The notes: generated from the letters alone by a model not told the origin. A stretch of DNA of 64,000 nt from Pisaster brevispinus (GCA_023634235.1 JAMKCF010000015.1:12186087-12250086); one strand, 5' to 3'. Positions 22,535 through 36,049 are shown, counted from the stretch's first letter. A program made the numbers and translations.

Positions 22535-25500
22535 GTGTCGAAGACGTCATGGTCGAACATGATACAGTGTCGTAAATGAAAATGCAATTTTTACAACTCA
22601 TAAAATTCTCAATAATATGAGTAGTATGTCTTTCTCTGACAACGTATAAAACGTTATTTGGTTGGTATCGAATGGCTGTAACTGCTAATGTCGTTATTCA
22701 AAAGATCGGTTCAATTTTGCATATAACAGTTTTACTTTAGACTTGCTATGGCTCTACTAATACAGACATGACAGTAATTTGTTGAGCATTTCTTATAACG
22801 CTTCCAATAATCAGCTATAACTTGTGTAAAAGTAAAACTTGTAGGTTTTTGTAAACTCTTCTTCTAATATCAAGGGCTTGTAAAATGCATTATCTTGGCG
22901 CTAAAGTTATGGACTAAACAAAATCACTAAATCGATGATCACAGAAATTGTATTTAAAATCTTTAGTTTGACTTAAAATAGTAATACAAATATATAACCG
23001 CATACTCTGAATTGGGTAGTTGATAGAGTATGGTTATTACCCTTTTGGTCTAACGTCAAATCGTTACGAGCAATTAATTTTTGTAAGTGGAACAAATTTG
23101 TAAGAATCCACGGCAACTGCAACTTGATTACCTAAACTGTGTTTACATTGGACTTGATTTTGACGAATGAACCATAAATTCAATTAAACTAATGAAGCCT
23201 ACTCGGGGCCCAATTTCTGGCGCTGCTTAAGTAGAACACAATATGCTTACAAATATTCTGCCCAGAAAATAGAAGCAGGATACCAGCACAAAATTTGCAA
23301 CATCAAAACTTTGTATTTTTGCTGGTCACCATGTATTCTGGCATGCATAATGTTGTTGTGCTTAGCTGCTTTTTTAAATAACAAGCAACTCTATGAATTT
23401 TGGCCCAGATCTATACAGAGGGCGTGCTTTTGCAGTACTTGGCAGAGCCGTATATTGGGAGAGTTGCGACAACGTGCGATTAGAAGCCATTTTGTGTCCA
23501 AAACGAAACGCGTGTACCAGACTAAATTGGAGTACAGTGAGTTTAGCACGCGTCCACGGACGTGCGACGACCCGGGTGCTCGTACACGAGAAAATCATGT
23601 TATGTATTTGAGTAAAAACAAATACTCTTCTTAAGTTTTGAGCAGATCAGCAGGAAAAAAATTGTTTTGTCGTTCATGTAGAAACATAAAATCGTTTAAC
23701 TTTCTACTAAGAATCTTGTGCTTTGAGGTTTTATGCATGTGAAAAGTTTGTTTTGATACTGTACTGTGTAAAGTGTTACCATGGCCTCCGGTCTGGTGCA
23801 ACACATGGTTCAGGCAGAAACAATATTAACAATGGCTAATGAATGTAGACCATGTAATTTCTTGAACTCTTGAATTTGTAATAACCGACGCATTGTTCAT
23901 GCTCATCGTTTATATACTGGGACATTTTATATTTTACAATGTATATTTTACAATGTATATTTACATTAATTGTACATGTACACAGGGACAAAATGATATT
24001 GATAAAAACATGTATTTATATTGTAATTGGATGTAGCGAGGCAATACATTTTAAAATATGTTTTACTTGAAATGCAGGATAAACAATGAAGTGGCTCAAC
24101 ATTACTTCCGTTTGCTTTGACTTTCATGGGTATTCTCCTCAATAAGTTAGAACTAACGAAAGCCGGAAATGTCTTTTAAAAACATAACTTCTCTACTCTA
24201 GCTAGGCTCTAACTACAGTCTTTGTCTTACTCTTAGTCTTAGTCAGGGACAGTCCAAAGTTTTCAAAAATGTTCTTTCAGAAAAATTGATGCACATTATT
24301 TAACTATCAAATAGTCGTATGCAGTCTCTTTGTGTGATGGTGGAAATGTTAAAAACTTTTGACGACCTATTTATTACCTTGTCTAAGCTTGATTAAATTT
24401 ATGAAGTATCACATTGACTGACTAAATTAGATACTACAATAATAGTAATAAAAGGGGCTGCATACCCTCTTACTAACTGTGATACTACCACCAGTGTAGT
24501 AAATGTAGTTCATTTTAGTTTTGCTGCCCCTGACCTAGTTGTGGTAAACCCTATAAACATTCAATCCTCCCAATGGTCGTAGCTAAACCAGAGGGTTACG
24601 ACAAACCATCTGTTCAAATTTTGTTTACATTTTATGTTTGAAACAAAAGGAAATCTTCACACATGATTCATCGTAAACCTCATGTTTCGACCATCGGGAG
24701 GAATTAGGAACCTTACAGTTATCGCAACTACCCCTGACCCATAAGATTCCCTTTAATTTTCGTAGCTTTTAAATTGCCCCATCAACTAATTCTCTGAGTT
24801 TAAACAGATTATTGTTATTAATGTCTAATGTTATTTTAGTGTTTACATTCTACTAACTTTGTGTTCATTGTATTACTTTTTTTTTATTTGGGTGGAATAA
24901 AATAATTATTTTATTAATAATAACAATCGTTATCATCATTATTTTTATTTAACCAAAACAAATAACACAACGGTACATAATCATGTGTACACTGTTATGA
25001 CTGTCATGTTCTTTTAAAGAGACATTATTAAAAAATCAAAATGTGAAATTTTATAAAGAAATCACAAATTTGGCGCAATTTACAAAAATACTGAAATAAC
25101 TTACCAGTAGTTTCAAGGTGTGGAAATCAAAAACCAGCCAAATATTTTGTAAAAAAATTTGCAAAATGTTATTAACTAAGGAAAATACATGCAAACCTTA
25201 TTTAGAAAGAACAAAAACAGATCTTGGAAGTAGAACATAAGTCACCTAACTCAAAAGTTAACTCTTCAGTCGTCATGCACCATTTTCTTTTCTTTACATG
25301 TCCATCATGCTGCCAATTTGTATCTCACAAATCCTGAACTAAGCACCAGTGGAATCAAACCACTCACATCCGCTCTCATGGTAGTAGTACAAGAAAATTG
25401 CTGCTACACCACGAGAACTGTGTGTCAATCTGAAGTGCTTTGTATTAGTTACAAAACAGTGAGTTACAACTCTGCTGAGATTAATGATGCCACCAGCACA

Positions 25501-25620
25501 AAAGAAGAAAGACTTCAGTATTTGATGCACATGTAAACAACATGTAAACTATTGCAGATTAACTGCTGAAACTCTGCTAAAACTTGTTGCTTTTAGTAAA
25601 ATCAACCATGTCTGACAATG
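22535..25620. other. Intergenic; contains one copy of a 28-bp shared motif
   Basis: No exons are recognised. Bases 23,443-23,470 are identical, in opposite orientation, to 27,789-27,816. GC-rich sequence follows at 23,460-23,590, the least AT-rich patch here. A weak tRNA-like arrangement on the minus strand near 25,330-25,430 (GTGGTTTGATTCCAC as box B) may be an old SINE head. Confidence 0.4.
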
Positions 25621-25631
25621 CCTACAGATCA

Positions 25632-26125
25632 TAGGGCATGTTCAGACAGCGTACTAAAGTTAGACCCGAACCGGTTTAACTTTACGAGCAGCGGGGGCGG
25701 TCGTGAAAATAAAACTACCTTGCGTTCAGACAGCTAGAAGTTAAACCCGATACGGTTTATCTTCGGTTTTAAGAGGTCAAACAGCACCGTGACCCAACAC
25801 AACAACATCCGGTTTATTCACACAAAAGCACGCGCACGGGCCTGTTGAGGCGTACGTAGGCATAATTTACTTAGCTACCTTACCGTCGGTCAGCGGTCAT
25901 CTGTTGTGAGTTAAAATGGATGTTGTCATTTTTATTCTGTCCACACACCGTGCTAAAAGATAAACCTGAAGTGGTTTAGCGTTAAACCACCCTCGCCGAC
26001 CGATTTAACTCATTCGAGTTCAACCCGATTCGGTTAAGTTTTAAGAGCGTCCAGATACACAAAGTTAAACGCGAATGAGTTAAAACTGCCTTAAAACCGA
26101 CTTTAGTGCTGTATCTGAACGACGT
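25632..26125. mobile_element. Candidate non-autonomous TIR element with internal GTTTAA-rich repeats
   Basis: The left end TTCAGACAGCGTACTAAAGT is mirrored imperfectly by the right end ACTTTAGTGCTGTATCTGAA. The interior contains many copies of a degenerate AACCGGTTTAACTTTA or AACCCGATTCGGTTAA motif in both orientations. No protein is encoded. I could not define a clean target-site duplication. Confidence 0.5.
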
Positions 26126-27108
26126 CATAATGTATCTAAAACTGTCTGCTACACTCATACATCACTGTACATGTGATCAACTACCATCTTCAAACAAAGT
26201 ATTACAATTTAAAGTAAAACACTTAATAAATCAATAATTAACTGGAGCAACATTACATAGCAATTCCACACTGACTAACTTCATGTACTCAAGTGAGCCT
26301 GGGTTACATTATATTTCAACAGTTACATGTTTTATCTTTTCCAAATACTCAAAATATAATCCAAATTTACCCCCTCATTCAAGACAGAATGGTTGCGTAT
26401 GGATGGCTATAATTAACAATCCGGTACATGCATAATTTGCAACACCACCTCCCTCCCCCAAAATTTTTTTTAAATACAAAATCTGAAACTCTCCCTTGTT
26501 TTAACCCATAGGAAAAAATAGAAGGAAAACATAGAATGATTATGGATGCTTGATTTTAGGGCATGCTCTGATGTGATGCTACATATAATGAAACTAAGGC
26601 AGCAGTTAATAAAGATGCTGGTGCAAATTTGTTGTGCACAAGAATGACATTTTTTAGAAAGAAATTTTGACAAAGACCAATAAATTACATATAAAAACAG
26701 AAGAAAATGGAGCAAGTTTATTTTAAACAAATGATTTATAAATCTTGACTTAATTTAGTTATATTATAAATTACGTTGTCAAGTATTGAAGATAAGCCCT
26801 TCCTTATTTGCCCATAAAGTTAAATGAGATAAACATTTTCTTAATGCATGTAGGCCTAGTCAGTTATTAAAATAAATATATTTCATGTACGTCAAATTTA
26901 AACTGTATTTGTTTCTCATTTTTAGTCTGGTATGTTATTTAAAAAAAATACTAGTCCAATAAAACCATGAAAACAGGCCCTGCTTGCGGTTTTGTCAGTC
27001 GATGTTTCCCTCCCTCGCCCCAGTCAGTCAAATTCGAGCACTGTCACTGTCAGTGTCAGCGTTATGCCGTTAACCATTAATATTCATTCATCACTATAAT
27101 GAAAACAT

Positions 27109-27221
27109 GTCCGTATCCTGCCACTTTTTCACTCATTTTTACCCAATGGAATATCTCATTTGAGTAAATTAGATACTATTTTATTTCATAATGAATGAAA
27201 AAGTGGTGGATGGATACGGAC
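27109..27221. mobile_element. Short MITE, ~112 bp (copy 1)
   Basis: The ends GTCCGTATCCTGCCACTTTT and AAAAGTGGTGGATGGATACG(GAC) are inverted repeats. The centre TTGAGTAAATTAGATACT is shared with copy 2 at 35,511-35,623. Confidence 0.75.
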
Positions 27222-27504
27222 TTTTTTCTTTATAGTTTATACCATCAGGGACAAAAGTTAATCTGAATGATGGAAATTCGACAGGACGCAGGATCGACCA
27301 ACCATGGACTAACTATTAAAATTTCACCGATGGGTTGTTTGTTTCTAACGACGTACTATTATAGTAATATACTAATGTCAGGCCTAGATCAAGCAGCAGT
27401 AACTCACTAAATCTGGGGTGCTGTACTCCTTTGGAAAAAAAAATTGATGAACGCAGATTAGATTTAACCTAAGGTTCTAAGACCAGGCCCTATCTAATTT
27501 TTAC

Positions 27505-27644
27505 CTCACAAACTTTGACTGCCAGTTGCTCCGCTTCACCTTAACTTCCCAAACTTTTCTCCTCCCTTTTTCTCGTGGACATCGATAGAATTTCAAGCCA
27601 TTTCCAGTCTTATTCGTGGAACCCCAAGCACTACATCTCGTCAT
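27505..27644 (-). CDS. THAP-domain first exon with a zinc-ligand substitution
   Basis: The minus-strand reading starts MTRCSAWGSTNKTGNG, then LKFYRCPREK and RKVWEVKVKRSNWQ, and ends at a GTAAAA donor. This is the N-terminal half of a THAP C2CH zinc finger, which binds DNA. The usual second cysteine (CSAxGC) is serine here, so metal binding should be impaired. An in-frame upstream ATG at 27,683 exists, but THAP domains normally begin at the protein N-terminus, which favours 27,644. The next exon (expected C-x2-H near the end of the domain) was not found in the next kilobase. It is likely a decayed or partial gene, possibly P-element or Crypton-associated. Confidence 0.6.
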
Positions 27645-28989
27645 TTTGCCTGCGACTGCGAATCTTGTTTTTGACATGTACACAGACCGTCCGTCATGTC
27701 CGTGTGTGTTGTTGTTCTAGCTAGCTGTGTTTTTTGGACCGAAAATGGCGCCCAGCAACCACGTGACCAACAAAACTAGTCCCTCTGGGTCGCAACTCTC
27801 CCAATATACGGCTCTGGTCTTGGGTGAGAGTTCATAGATCTACGCACAGCCACATGCCTGCAATGGTCATGATGATATTTCCCGTTTAAATTTATTTTTC
27901 TTATTAAGTTATCGGCAATGTTAGTCGCTAAATAAGACGCCTAAAAAATTGCAAGATGTTAAGGGTTATTTCGATTGTGGCAATTGACATAAGCAGTGTG
28001 ATAGCAGTGTTCAAAGTGTGTTCTCAAGAAGTTAGGCAGTATTTCAGGTATATTCTCTGGAGGTTTTACCACTGGTATGATTTTTAAAATCAGTCATGTT
28101 TCAAACAACATGTATACCCCATGGTTAACGAATAAATGCAGCCCTGTACATAATTTGTCATTGATTTTTTTAAACAAAATATAAATAGATAAGCAACAGC
28201 TGTAGCCTTGGTGGTTTTTTTTTTTTTTTTTTTTTTGGTCTTCAACAAATGTAATGTCCTCATTTTCCTATAGTCTATGTTATTGTGTTCGATAATGTAC
28301 TGACCGGAACTTCAATGTCAGTGAGCTTTTAGATCGAAACTGATGGAAGTGTTTACTAAACCTCAACGTGTGTTTTTATTTACCCCGGCACATCGTTACT
28401 GGGTGATATATTATTAATATTCTAAATGACCTGAACATTACAAGTCAGTTACAGATAATTGGGGTTGGCTATTGCTCGTCTAACCACGTGTGTGAGTCGA
28501 CGACCCTTTTATTTTATTTTTTTAACTTTGTTATTATTCCTAAATGCAATTCAGAATTGCAATAAAAGTATGCATACAAAACTTCACAAAACAAGTCAAT
28601 GTCTAATTCAAGACTTTTTTTTATCGGTGCAGTCAGCGTGATATGCTGGCTAATGCAAGAACTTGAAAATACCCCAGGACCAGTCAGAATTCCCATCTAA
28701 TCCAAGTGGTTCGGCTAGCCAGTGATGCAATGACATCAAGCTAACTAGTCCCGCTTGCTGCTACTAGTCTCTGAAAAAAAAGTAAAGGAAAGCCCTTTCA
28801 GCCATTTTGTAATTTCCAATCCAGCCCTCCGAACCAAAGTGAGGCTAAGAAGACAAAATGGCCCAGTATCTTAATGATTGTACAAAGGAAACTTAACATA
28901 AGCCATATGTTCATTATAATTTCAGAGGGAAAACATGTCTGCCTTAATTAAAGAAATAAAAACTAAATAAAAAACGGAATACGTTTTAT
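27645..28989. other. Intergenic; 28-bp shared motif and poly(T) tract
   Basis: Bases 27,789-27,816 are the exact reverse complement of 23,443-23,470. A poly(T) tract lies near 28,214-28,237. No gene is recognised. Confidence 0.5.
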
Positions 28990-29230
28990 CTTCACTTGCA
29001 CTACACTTTAGACATTTGTTGGGCGCTTAAAGAGCCTTGTAATCTACTCCTGTTCATTGGGCCTTAAGCATTCCTGAAACCATCTCAACTCTTTCTGAGT
29101 ATGCAGTACCAAGTTCTTGCCACGTTGCTAATCACTCACCCTTGCAGTACCCATTTACTACTGGGTAATGTGAAGCAACTTTAGTAGGCTTGAACTGTCT
29201 TGCCTAAGAAGACTACAAACTGTTACAACC
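28990..29230 (-). mobile_element. SINE fragment (antisense)
   Basis: The order of segments (GCGCTTAAAGAGCC, CATTGGGCC, a CTGAGTATGCAG stretch, TTGCCTAAGAAGAC) parallels the SINE at 32,690-33,035 in the same orientation, but the tRNA-like head is missing or decayed. Confidence 0.55.
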
Positions 29231-30639
29231 ACCCATTTTCATAGAGATCGTTAAGCACAAAAAGCAGCTTAGCACAAACAAAGTTAGGCTTAATAGAATA
29301 GGATTGCCATGCAGCCAAAATACACGTCACATGAGCCATCATTGACTTGCGGGTATCCTAGTTTTGCTGAACATAGTTAAGCACTATGTTTTGTGTATGT
29401 CACATACATGGGACTTTCTCAGGCAGGGAGTAACCCAAAACAACAAAATGATTTTTGATTGACGTCTCCGTTTGCGTGTAACAATAGAGGGTCTTTTTGG
29501 CCAATCATAGTGGCTGTTACGGCATCATTCGGTTGAATAGTCACCAATGATGGCATTGCCTGATTTTTATGAAAATAAAACTGCAAACATTTAGGCAACA
29601 TTTAACTGAACATTTCGGTCATAAGAAATCAAAGAGTTCAAAACGAGGCTTTCCCTTATTATCATTCAAACTTTGAAGTGGAGAAGGTATGAGCCATTCA
29701 AAGCTGTTCTTAAAGCAGGTTCGGCAGAATAAACACTTGTGATACATGCTCTTTGTATGCTCACAGTTACAGCAATGGATGTCAATCAGCACCAACCGGT
29801 AAGCTTATTAGCAGGGTCAGTACTAGGTTTATATTATGTGGTATCATTTAGGTTGTATCATTTAGGTACGCATACTAAGTTTAAACCCTTTAATGTGTTT
29901 AATCCCTGAGTATACGCAAGTGTTGATTAGGTGGTACTGACTGTTCCACACAATCCAACATACATTAAAAATATTTTCTGTGCATTAACAATGATGTTTT
30001 ATATATAAGTTGTCTGTTTTAGCCTTTTTATTTAATTTTTAAATTAATTTTGTCAACTTTTGAAAGGGTTAGATCTTGGGAGGTCTGTAATTGACATGGG
30101 TTATTTATGTGCTAAGTTCATGAGTGCAAATAGTTTTCTGTCCCTCAAAAAAATCTGCGACCTGACACCTCCCCCCCCCCCCTCTTAGATATGGGGAATG
30201 GACTTGCCTTGGATGTCAGGGAAGTTGAGTCCCGCAGTTCATAACACTTGTAAATTATGCTAATTTTATCAATGTGTGGAGCAAATCTGTCCACCTTCCC
30301 CTCCAAAAAGGGTTAAAGGGTAAATCAGCTCCGTAAATTAGGTTTTCGACTAATAAAACCCACACTCGGAGGACTGAAACTTGGTGCGAATGCCCAAGAC
30401 CACCTAGCCACAACTTGCTATAATGTGCATAAAATATGTACTACACAGCACGTCCTTGAACGATTTTCTTTCGACAGCTTTGGCCACATTCATGCTGCAC
30501 AAAACGTGCCAGTGCATTCATCAGTACATTGTGTCATTGTTATCATGAATCTAAAGCTTGAAATAAACTATTGACATTGATGTAGGTCTTTTTTGTGGAT
30601 CGGCCATCTTGTCTATTAAATAAATTAAAGGCCGTGTCT
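29231..30639. other. Intergenic, nothing recognised
   Basis: A short C-rich run is present near 30,170-30,182. No exon, RNA gene or transposon boundary is clear. Confidence 0.4.
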
Positions 30640-31100
30640 GCTATGGCTATGGCTATGGCTATAGCTATGGATGTGGCTATGGCTATGGCTATGGATGTGG
30701 CTTTGGCTTTGGCCTTGGCTTTGATTTGGCTATAGCTGTGGCTATGGCTATGGCTATGGCTATGGCTATGACTATGGTTTTGGCTATGGCTACGGCTACG
30801 GCTATGACTATGGCTATGACTATGGCTATGACTATATCTATAGCTATGGCTATGGCTATGGCTATGGCTATGGCTATGGCCCTGGCTCTGGCTATGGCTA
30901 TGACTATGACTATTACCATGACTACGGTTAAGGTTATGGCTATGGCTATGGCTACGGATATGGCTAAGTCTTTGACTATGGCTAAGGCTAGGCTAATGCT
31001 ATGTGCTAAGGCTAATGCTAAGGCTAAGGCTAAGACTAAGGCTATGACTATGGCTATGGCTATGGCTTAGGCTAAGGCTATGGCTATGGCTATGGCTAAA
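30640..31100. repeat. Degenerate hexamer array (GGCTAT)n
   Basis: It has the same unit family as 17,650-18,061 but is more mutated, with GGCTAA, GGCTTT, GGCTAC and GACTAT variants. It is open in several frames as a consequence of the 6-bp period. Confidence 0.95.
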
Positions 31101-31366
31101 AAACTTGACAACAAAACTCATTTTAAACAACATTGATGAATCCTTATAGACATCGTTGAACCAAGTCCACCGTGGCGCGACCTTTGAGTCGTTTTGAAGA
31201 AGAAAAAAAAACGAGCGGGAAAGATTATTTCGGAAATGACATCACACCTACCTGTGTAAGTTGTTTTATAATCGTTTTCATTATTTATACTTAAAGATGA
31301 GTTTCTATTTTTTAGGGCGAAAATAGATTCAAACCATTTGAAAAATTAAAGAGTATTTGTTGAGAC

Positions 31367-31580
31367 CTTGATGGTAGAAACTTTATATATTTAAAATTGG
31401 ACAACAAACTATAAAGGAAAACACAGTTACCTATGCTATGCATTTAATACAATTTAACACTACACACTTAATCAACTTGAGCAACAAAGGGTGGTGCATA
31501 CTAAGGCCTATGTCCGGACTACCCTACCCTCCCTTGTTCAGTCGTGCCTGGGGCGATCAAACTGCCCATCACAGCCTTTA
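31367..31580. repeat. Dispersed repeat, direct copy of ~18,640-18,842
   Basis: It matches the earlier copy through GTTACCTATGCTATGCATTT and TGGGGCGATCAAACTGCCCA. It again lies downstream of a GGCTAT array, so array plus repeat may have spread as one unit. Confidence 0.7.
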
Positions 31581-32689
31581 GCTATAGGTTCCTAGAAACT
31601 TGTTAACTGTAAGACGTTAAGAAATTAGTGTCGCCCCCTCTTATTGTTATATTTTCATCTCCCATTAATTGTTGACATCCTAGTGACTTCTTTACAAGCC
31701 CAGTGGTTGTCTATGATTACTTAAGCTTGATTTTGTTTGTTTTTAATTAATTTTTAATTAATTTGGTTTTAATTAGATAGAAACAAACAATAACGAATTT
31801 GGGGTTGAAAACAAAAAAAAATAAAAAACAAAGAGTTTCGTTTGTTTGTTTTTAATATTTTTTTTATTAATTTGGTTTTAATTAGATAAAGACAAATAAT
31901 AAATAATTTTGGGTTGAAAACAACAATAATAAAAAAACAAAGAGTTTCAAATTGCATGTTTGTGTTATATTTTGCTCACTCTCAAACAGTATTTTATAAA
32001 TACAATTTACAATCGAAATGTATAAGCCTGACTGTGTAATCGTACCCCCGTCGGTCAAATTCAGACATCCCTGTAATAGACATTCGAATTGTATTAGCCT
32101 GACTTTCTCCAAGGTCCCTCCCACAGAACGGTGCCAGTTTGTCTCGGGGTGGGGGGTTGAGTTAAGTGGCCTTGCTCAAGCAGCGGGCAAGACATGACAT
32201 GACAAGCCAAGCCTGTAACAGAGAACAGACAGTGCTTTTGTGCATTGGTATAGCACATGTTGTGTACAGTTGTATGCCAGGAACAAGTTTCACAGCCCAT
32301 AAAAAACTCTGGGAACTAACCCCCCCCCCCCATCTTAGTCATGTGGAATGTTTCTGTCTCAGATATCATGGACGGTCAAGTTGGTCAAAAACACTATAAA
32401 TTTACCACTAAAATCTGAAAAGGTCACACGTTGAAGAGTTAAGCAGCAGACTAAACTTTACACGCTTGCGTGTGACGTCAGTGCAGGGGGTCACCTCAGT
32501 ACATCGGGAAAAATTAAGAAACCATAACTGGATGTAATGGTCTTTGTATAATCGTTATATAATTTGTCTTTGCATAATATACTTGTATATGAAAACTATA
32601 GTATTAGCATTTTGGAAACTGCTAACCAACCTAAAGGGTCAGTCTGTTGGTATAGTCGCAATTATAATAGTTAGTGGCCTGACAGTTCC
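31581..32689. other. AT-rich intergenic sequence with a local direct repeat
   Basis: Two similar AT-rich segments (about 31,737-31,835 and 31,850-31,945), each with TTTGGTTTTAATTAGATA, lie in tandem. No gene is recognised. Confidence 0.5.
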
Positions 32690-33035
32690 GACCCCAGCAA
32701 AATCTTTTTGAAAGCTAAATGACAACACTGCAATAACGGTTAATGCGCTTTACATTAATGCCCTGGTCATTGGGCCAATAGCATTCCATTAATCTTTCTC
32801 AGCTCCCTGGGGAGTATACAGCCCAGGCTGCCGTAGCGCTCCAAAAGCTTTTGCAAACACAATATCAACCTCCACCCTCACATGCACCAATTTATACCCC
32901 TGGGTCAAGATAAGCAAGTGTAGATAAACATCTTGCTCAAGGACACAAGTGTCATGACCGGGATTCGAACCTACACCCCAATGAATTAACCACCAGAACT
33001 TGAATTTGATGCTCTAAACCACTCGGTCATGGCAA
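32690..33035 (-). mobile_element. tRNA-derived SINE (antisense), near full length
   Basis: On the minus strand, box A (GACCGAGTGGTTTAGAGC) is at 33,011-33,028 and box B (GGTTCGAATCCC) at 32,960-32,971. The conserved ACACTTGTGTCCTTGAGCAAG linker follows, then a body ending near a GCGCATTAACC tail. It is the same superfamily as the 5063-5483 copy but a different subfamily body. Confidence 0.8.
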
Positions 33036-35510
33036 CATACGGGGGCATGACGTTGGCTTCGACGATGTATCGAACCAATCAACTGTGTATTTGTTCCGAT
33101 CTCATTTCGGGCGGGGTCAAAGGTTGTGAGCCCCCCCCCCCCAAGGTTACGACACTGTTTCAGTACTATTTAATGCTGAAAGTTGTCGTAAGTACTTTTA
33201 ACGTATTTTTGTAAATTTGTACTCTCGTTGTTTCTTTATTCTCCTTGTACACAGGGAAGACACATTTCATATGTTTTATCATGACAATAAATATATCGAA
33301 TCTTTTAATCTTGAATCTTAAAGTGTAGTTTGCCCCATAACAGACCCCATGTATATCACGTCACAGACTTGCACAGCGCCCTCACTGAGGTCAAAAGAAA
33401 GACATCGTATTGGCCGAGATCAAACAAAAACAAAATCGGCTGAGATCAAAAACAAAAACAGAATTGGCTAAAAATTTAACAGAAACAGAATGGAGCCTAA
33501 TCTCCAATGACGCAGAAACTATTCTGTGTGTAAAGAGGAATACCCATTATTTGTCCCTGTTCAGATTTGTGATAATATTATTTCATCCTTCTCCCCATAG
33601 CAAAAGAAAAGCCCCATGCCCACCCACCCTTAGCAGGACAGAAGTTTTCTGTTTAAAACAGAACTATGAAGAGAAATGAAGCGCATCCGACAATTTTAAA
33701 GAGAAATTGAAACGAGCAAGCATTAACAAACATCGCACATAATTTGCCCCCTCCCCCAGCAGGGAAGACATTTCTTATCAGTCCTTTTGAAGTTGTTTCC
33801 TGGTTCAAAAACGCTATGATGTTGATATTATAAAATGCCAGTTATATGCAAAAGTGGAATTGAAACTGATGCACTTCGAGGAAGGTTTTTACATAATCAA
33901 TCAAGTCCACTTCAATATCTGGGCACAAATCGCGTGCAAAAAAACAACAACAATTTTAAAAGAATGCATTTTTAACATGGGTCACCATATTTGATTTATG
34001 AGATGGAATTAGAAAACAAAACTGCCATCGTGGTTACTTCCAGTGTGGGAAAGTATCCCCACAGAGACTACGCACATTGTACTTTGTATGTTTCTCCAGA
34101 GCAAGGACCTATAGTCCTAATAAAAAAGTATTGATCCTTATAACATAAAGGCCTTGTCATACGCGGCAATACTTTCAGGCAACTTGGAGGCAACTAACTG
34201 CAATGCATACACAAGGAACATTTCGGCAGCACAAGAGACATCATTTTCCACACCTATTTAACTTACTATGTCCAGTAAAACAACGAGAAAACTGAAATAC
34301 GAATGAGTCTTGCTGGAGATTAAGTATAGAGATTGCCTGGAACTGATTGCCAAAATCATGCAGTGTCTTGTGTGACATTGAACTGTGTCTGATTGTATGA
34401 TTGTATAATTACTACACAACAACCCAATCCTTCCACCACTAGGGCTCGGGGTGGCTTGGAAAAGTCAAAACTAACACTAGAACCATCCCCGCAAAATCGA
34501 ACAGTGCGTGACCACACGTAATCTACAGAAAAAAAAAATTTTCAACCTTGCACTTGGAATTTCCCGGTCGTAAACTGATTGTAAAATATCACACTGAGTT
34601 CCGCACAAGGGCACTTCCGTGTGTGTATAAGAGTATACTGTATAAATGCAATGGTGTGTGAGTATTGCGTCAGTTTTAAAGACGGCCTACGTGACTGGAG
34701 TTGTACAAAGTCATATAATAAGTTTGCTTTTCCATTACGATATTCGGTTTGAATTTGACAGCTCATTGTTGTCGCCGAAGTGTATCATCCACATAAAATT
34801 TCCGTCGGATAGGCCCACGACGATGTCAAAGTGGAGAAAAAGGCATTCAAACACCCCCCAAAAAAATAAAAATAAAATAAAAACAAATAAATTTCTTTAG
34901 GCTAAATGTTGTTTTTGAATCCGGCAAATACCTTTCGAGCTAGTTTCCTCCACGCCCGCGAGCACGGAGTAGAGACAATTGTTTTAAAGATAATGATACA
35001 AAGTGACGGAAAACGTTGACAGAATGCCGCACTGGTAACACTTGACCTTTCCCATTATCTCTAGAGGAAATAAGGCCAGAAAATGTGCTTCTGGAATTCA
35101 CCCATTCTTCTCAAAAGCGTTTTCGTAAACAAACGAAAAAGGGCCCGCTATAACATTGTTTATGCATACTTAATTTAGAGAAAGGAATCTACAAATGCAA
35201 ACCTACAAGGCCAACAATGACGTCATATCTATAAATAGGCCGATTTCGAGTTTCTGATGACACGGCTTTACAATCATGCAGTACTGAGCCAAAATACAGT
35301 GTGTTACTTTAATGTCACTGAACTGCTAGAACTTCAAACCTGAGTCCAACACATTGAAATTCACGGTAAGTGTTCTGTTACTTTTTGATTCAGCATTTTG
35401 TTAGCCGTTTCAGTGAATAGACAATTTGTGTTCGCGCCCTCAAGAGCTTACCTCTTTTCAACATCATATTTGTTCAAGTGACAAATTTATTCGTGGATGT
35501 ACAAATTTCA
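33036..35510. other. Intergenic, no gene recognised
   Basis: It contains a C-run near 33,130 and A-rich patches. Open frames such as 33,410-33,679 begin in a small CAAAAACAAAATCGGCTGAG tandem and show no domain. Confidence 0.4.
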
Positions 35511-35623
35511 GTATCCGACTGCCACTTTTTGACTACATCGTTACCAACAGTAATATCTTCTTTGAGTAAATTAGATACTGTTACATTATTTCATAATGGG
35601 TGAAAAAGTGGCAGTCGGATTAC
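35511..35623. mobile_element. Short MITE, ~113 bp (copy 2)
   Basis: The inverted ends (GTATCCGACTGCCACTTTTT and its mirror) and the central TTGAGTAAATTAGATACTGT are shared with 27,109-27,221. The two copies differ mainly in the left arm. Confidence 0.75.
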
Positions 35624-35814
35624 CATTTGGACGTGAGAAATACAGTGATTTCTGATTTGGATATGACCGTTAAGAAGATTTGTGTTTAAGAATGTGAGCT
35701 GTTTATTTGTTTCCAAGTGAGGCTGTTGTCATTTATTATACACGATTCGCAAAATTCTTGAATTTCTGGTTTTAAACATGATATTCCATACACCCAGGTG
35801 ATCCTTTAGTAGTA

Positions 35815-35920
35815 GTAGTAGTATTTTATTTTATTTATTTATTTATTTATTTATTTATTAATATATAAATATTTTTTATTTTATTTTTATTTTTTTCATT
35901 ATTATTATTTTTATTATTAC

Positions 35921-35975
<55 letters not shown>
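35815..35975. repeat. Microsatellite: AGT, ATTT and ATT tracts
   Basis: A short AGT run is followed by ATTT units and then a long pure ATT run. On the minus strand this is the (AAT)n tail at the 3' end of the non-LTR retrotransposon at 36,050-39,676. Confidence 0.9.
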
Positions 35976-35976
<1 letters not shown>

Positions 35977-36049
35977 GATGTTTCCTTTATGCAATCTAAT
36001 ATACATCCTATAGAGCCGGATCCGGATCTGAGGCGCTAAAGGGGATATG

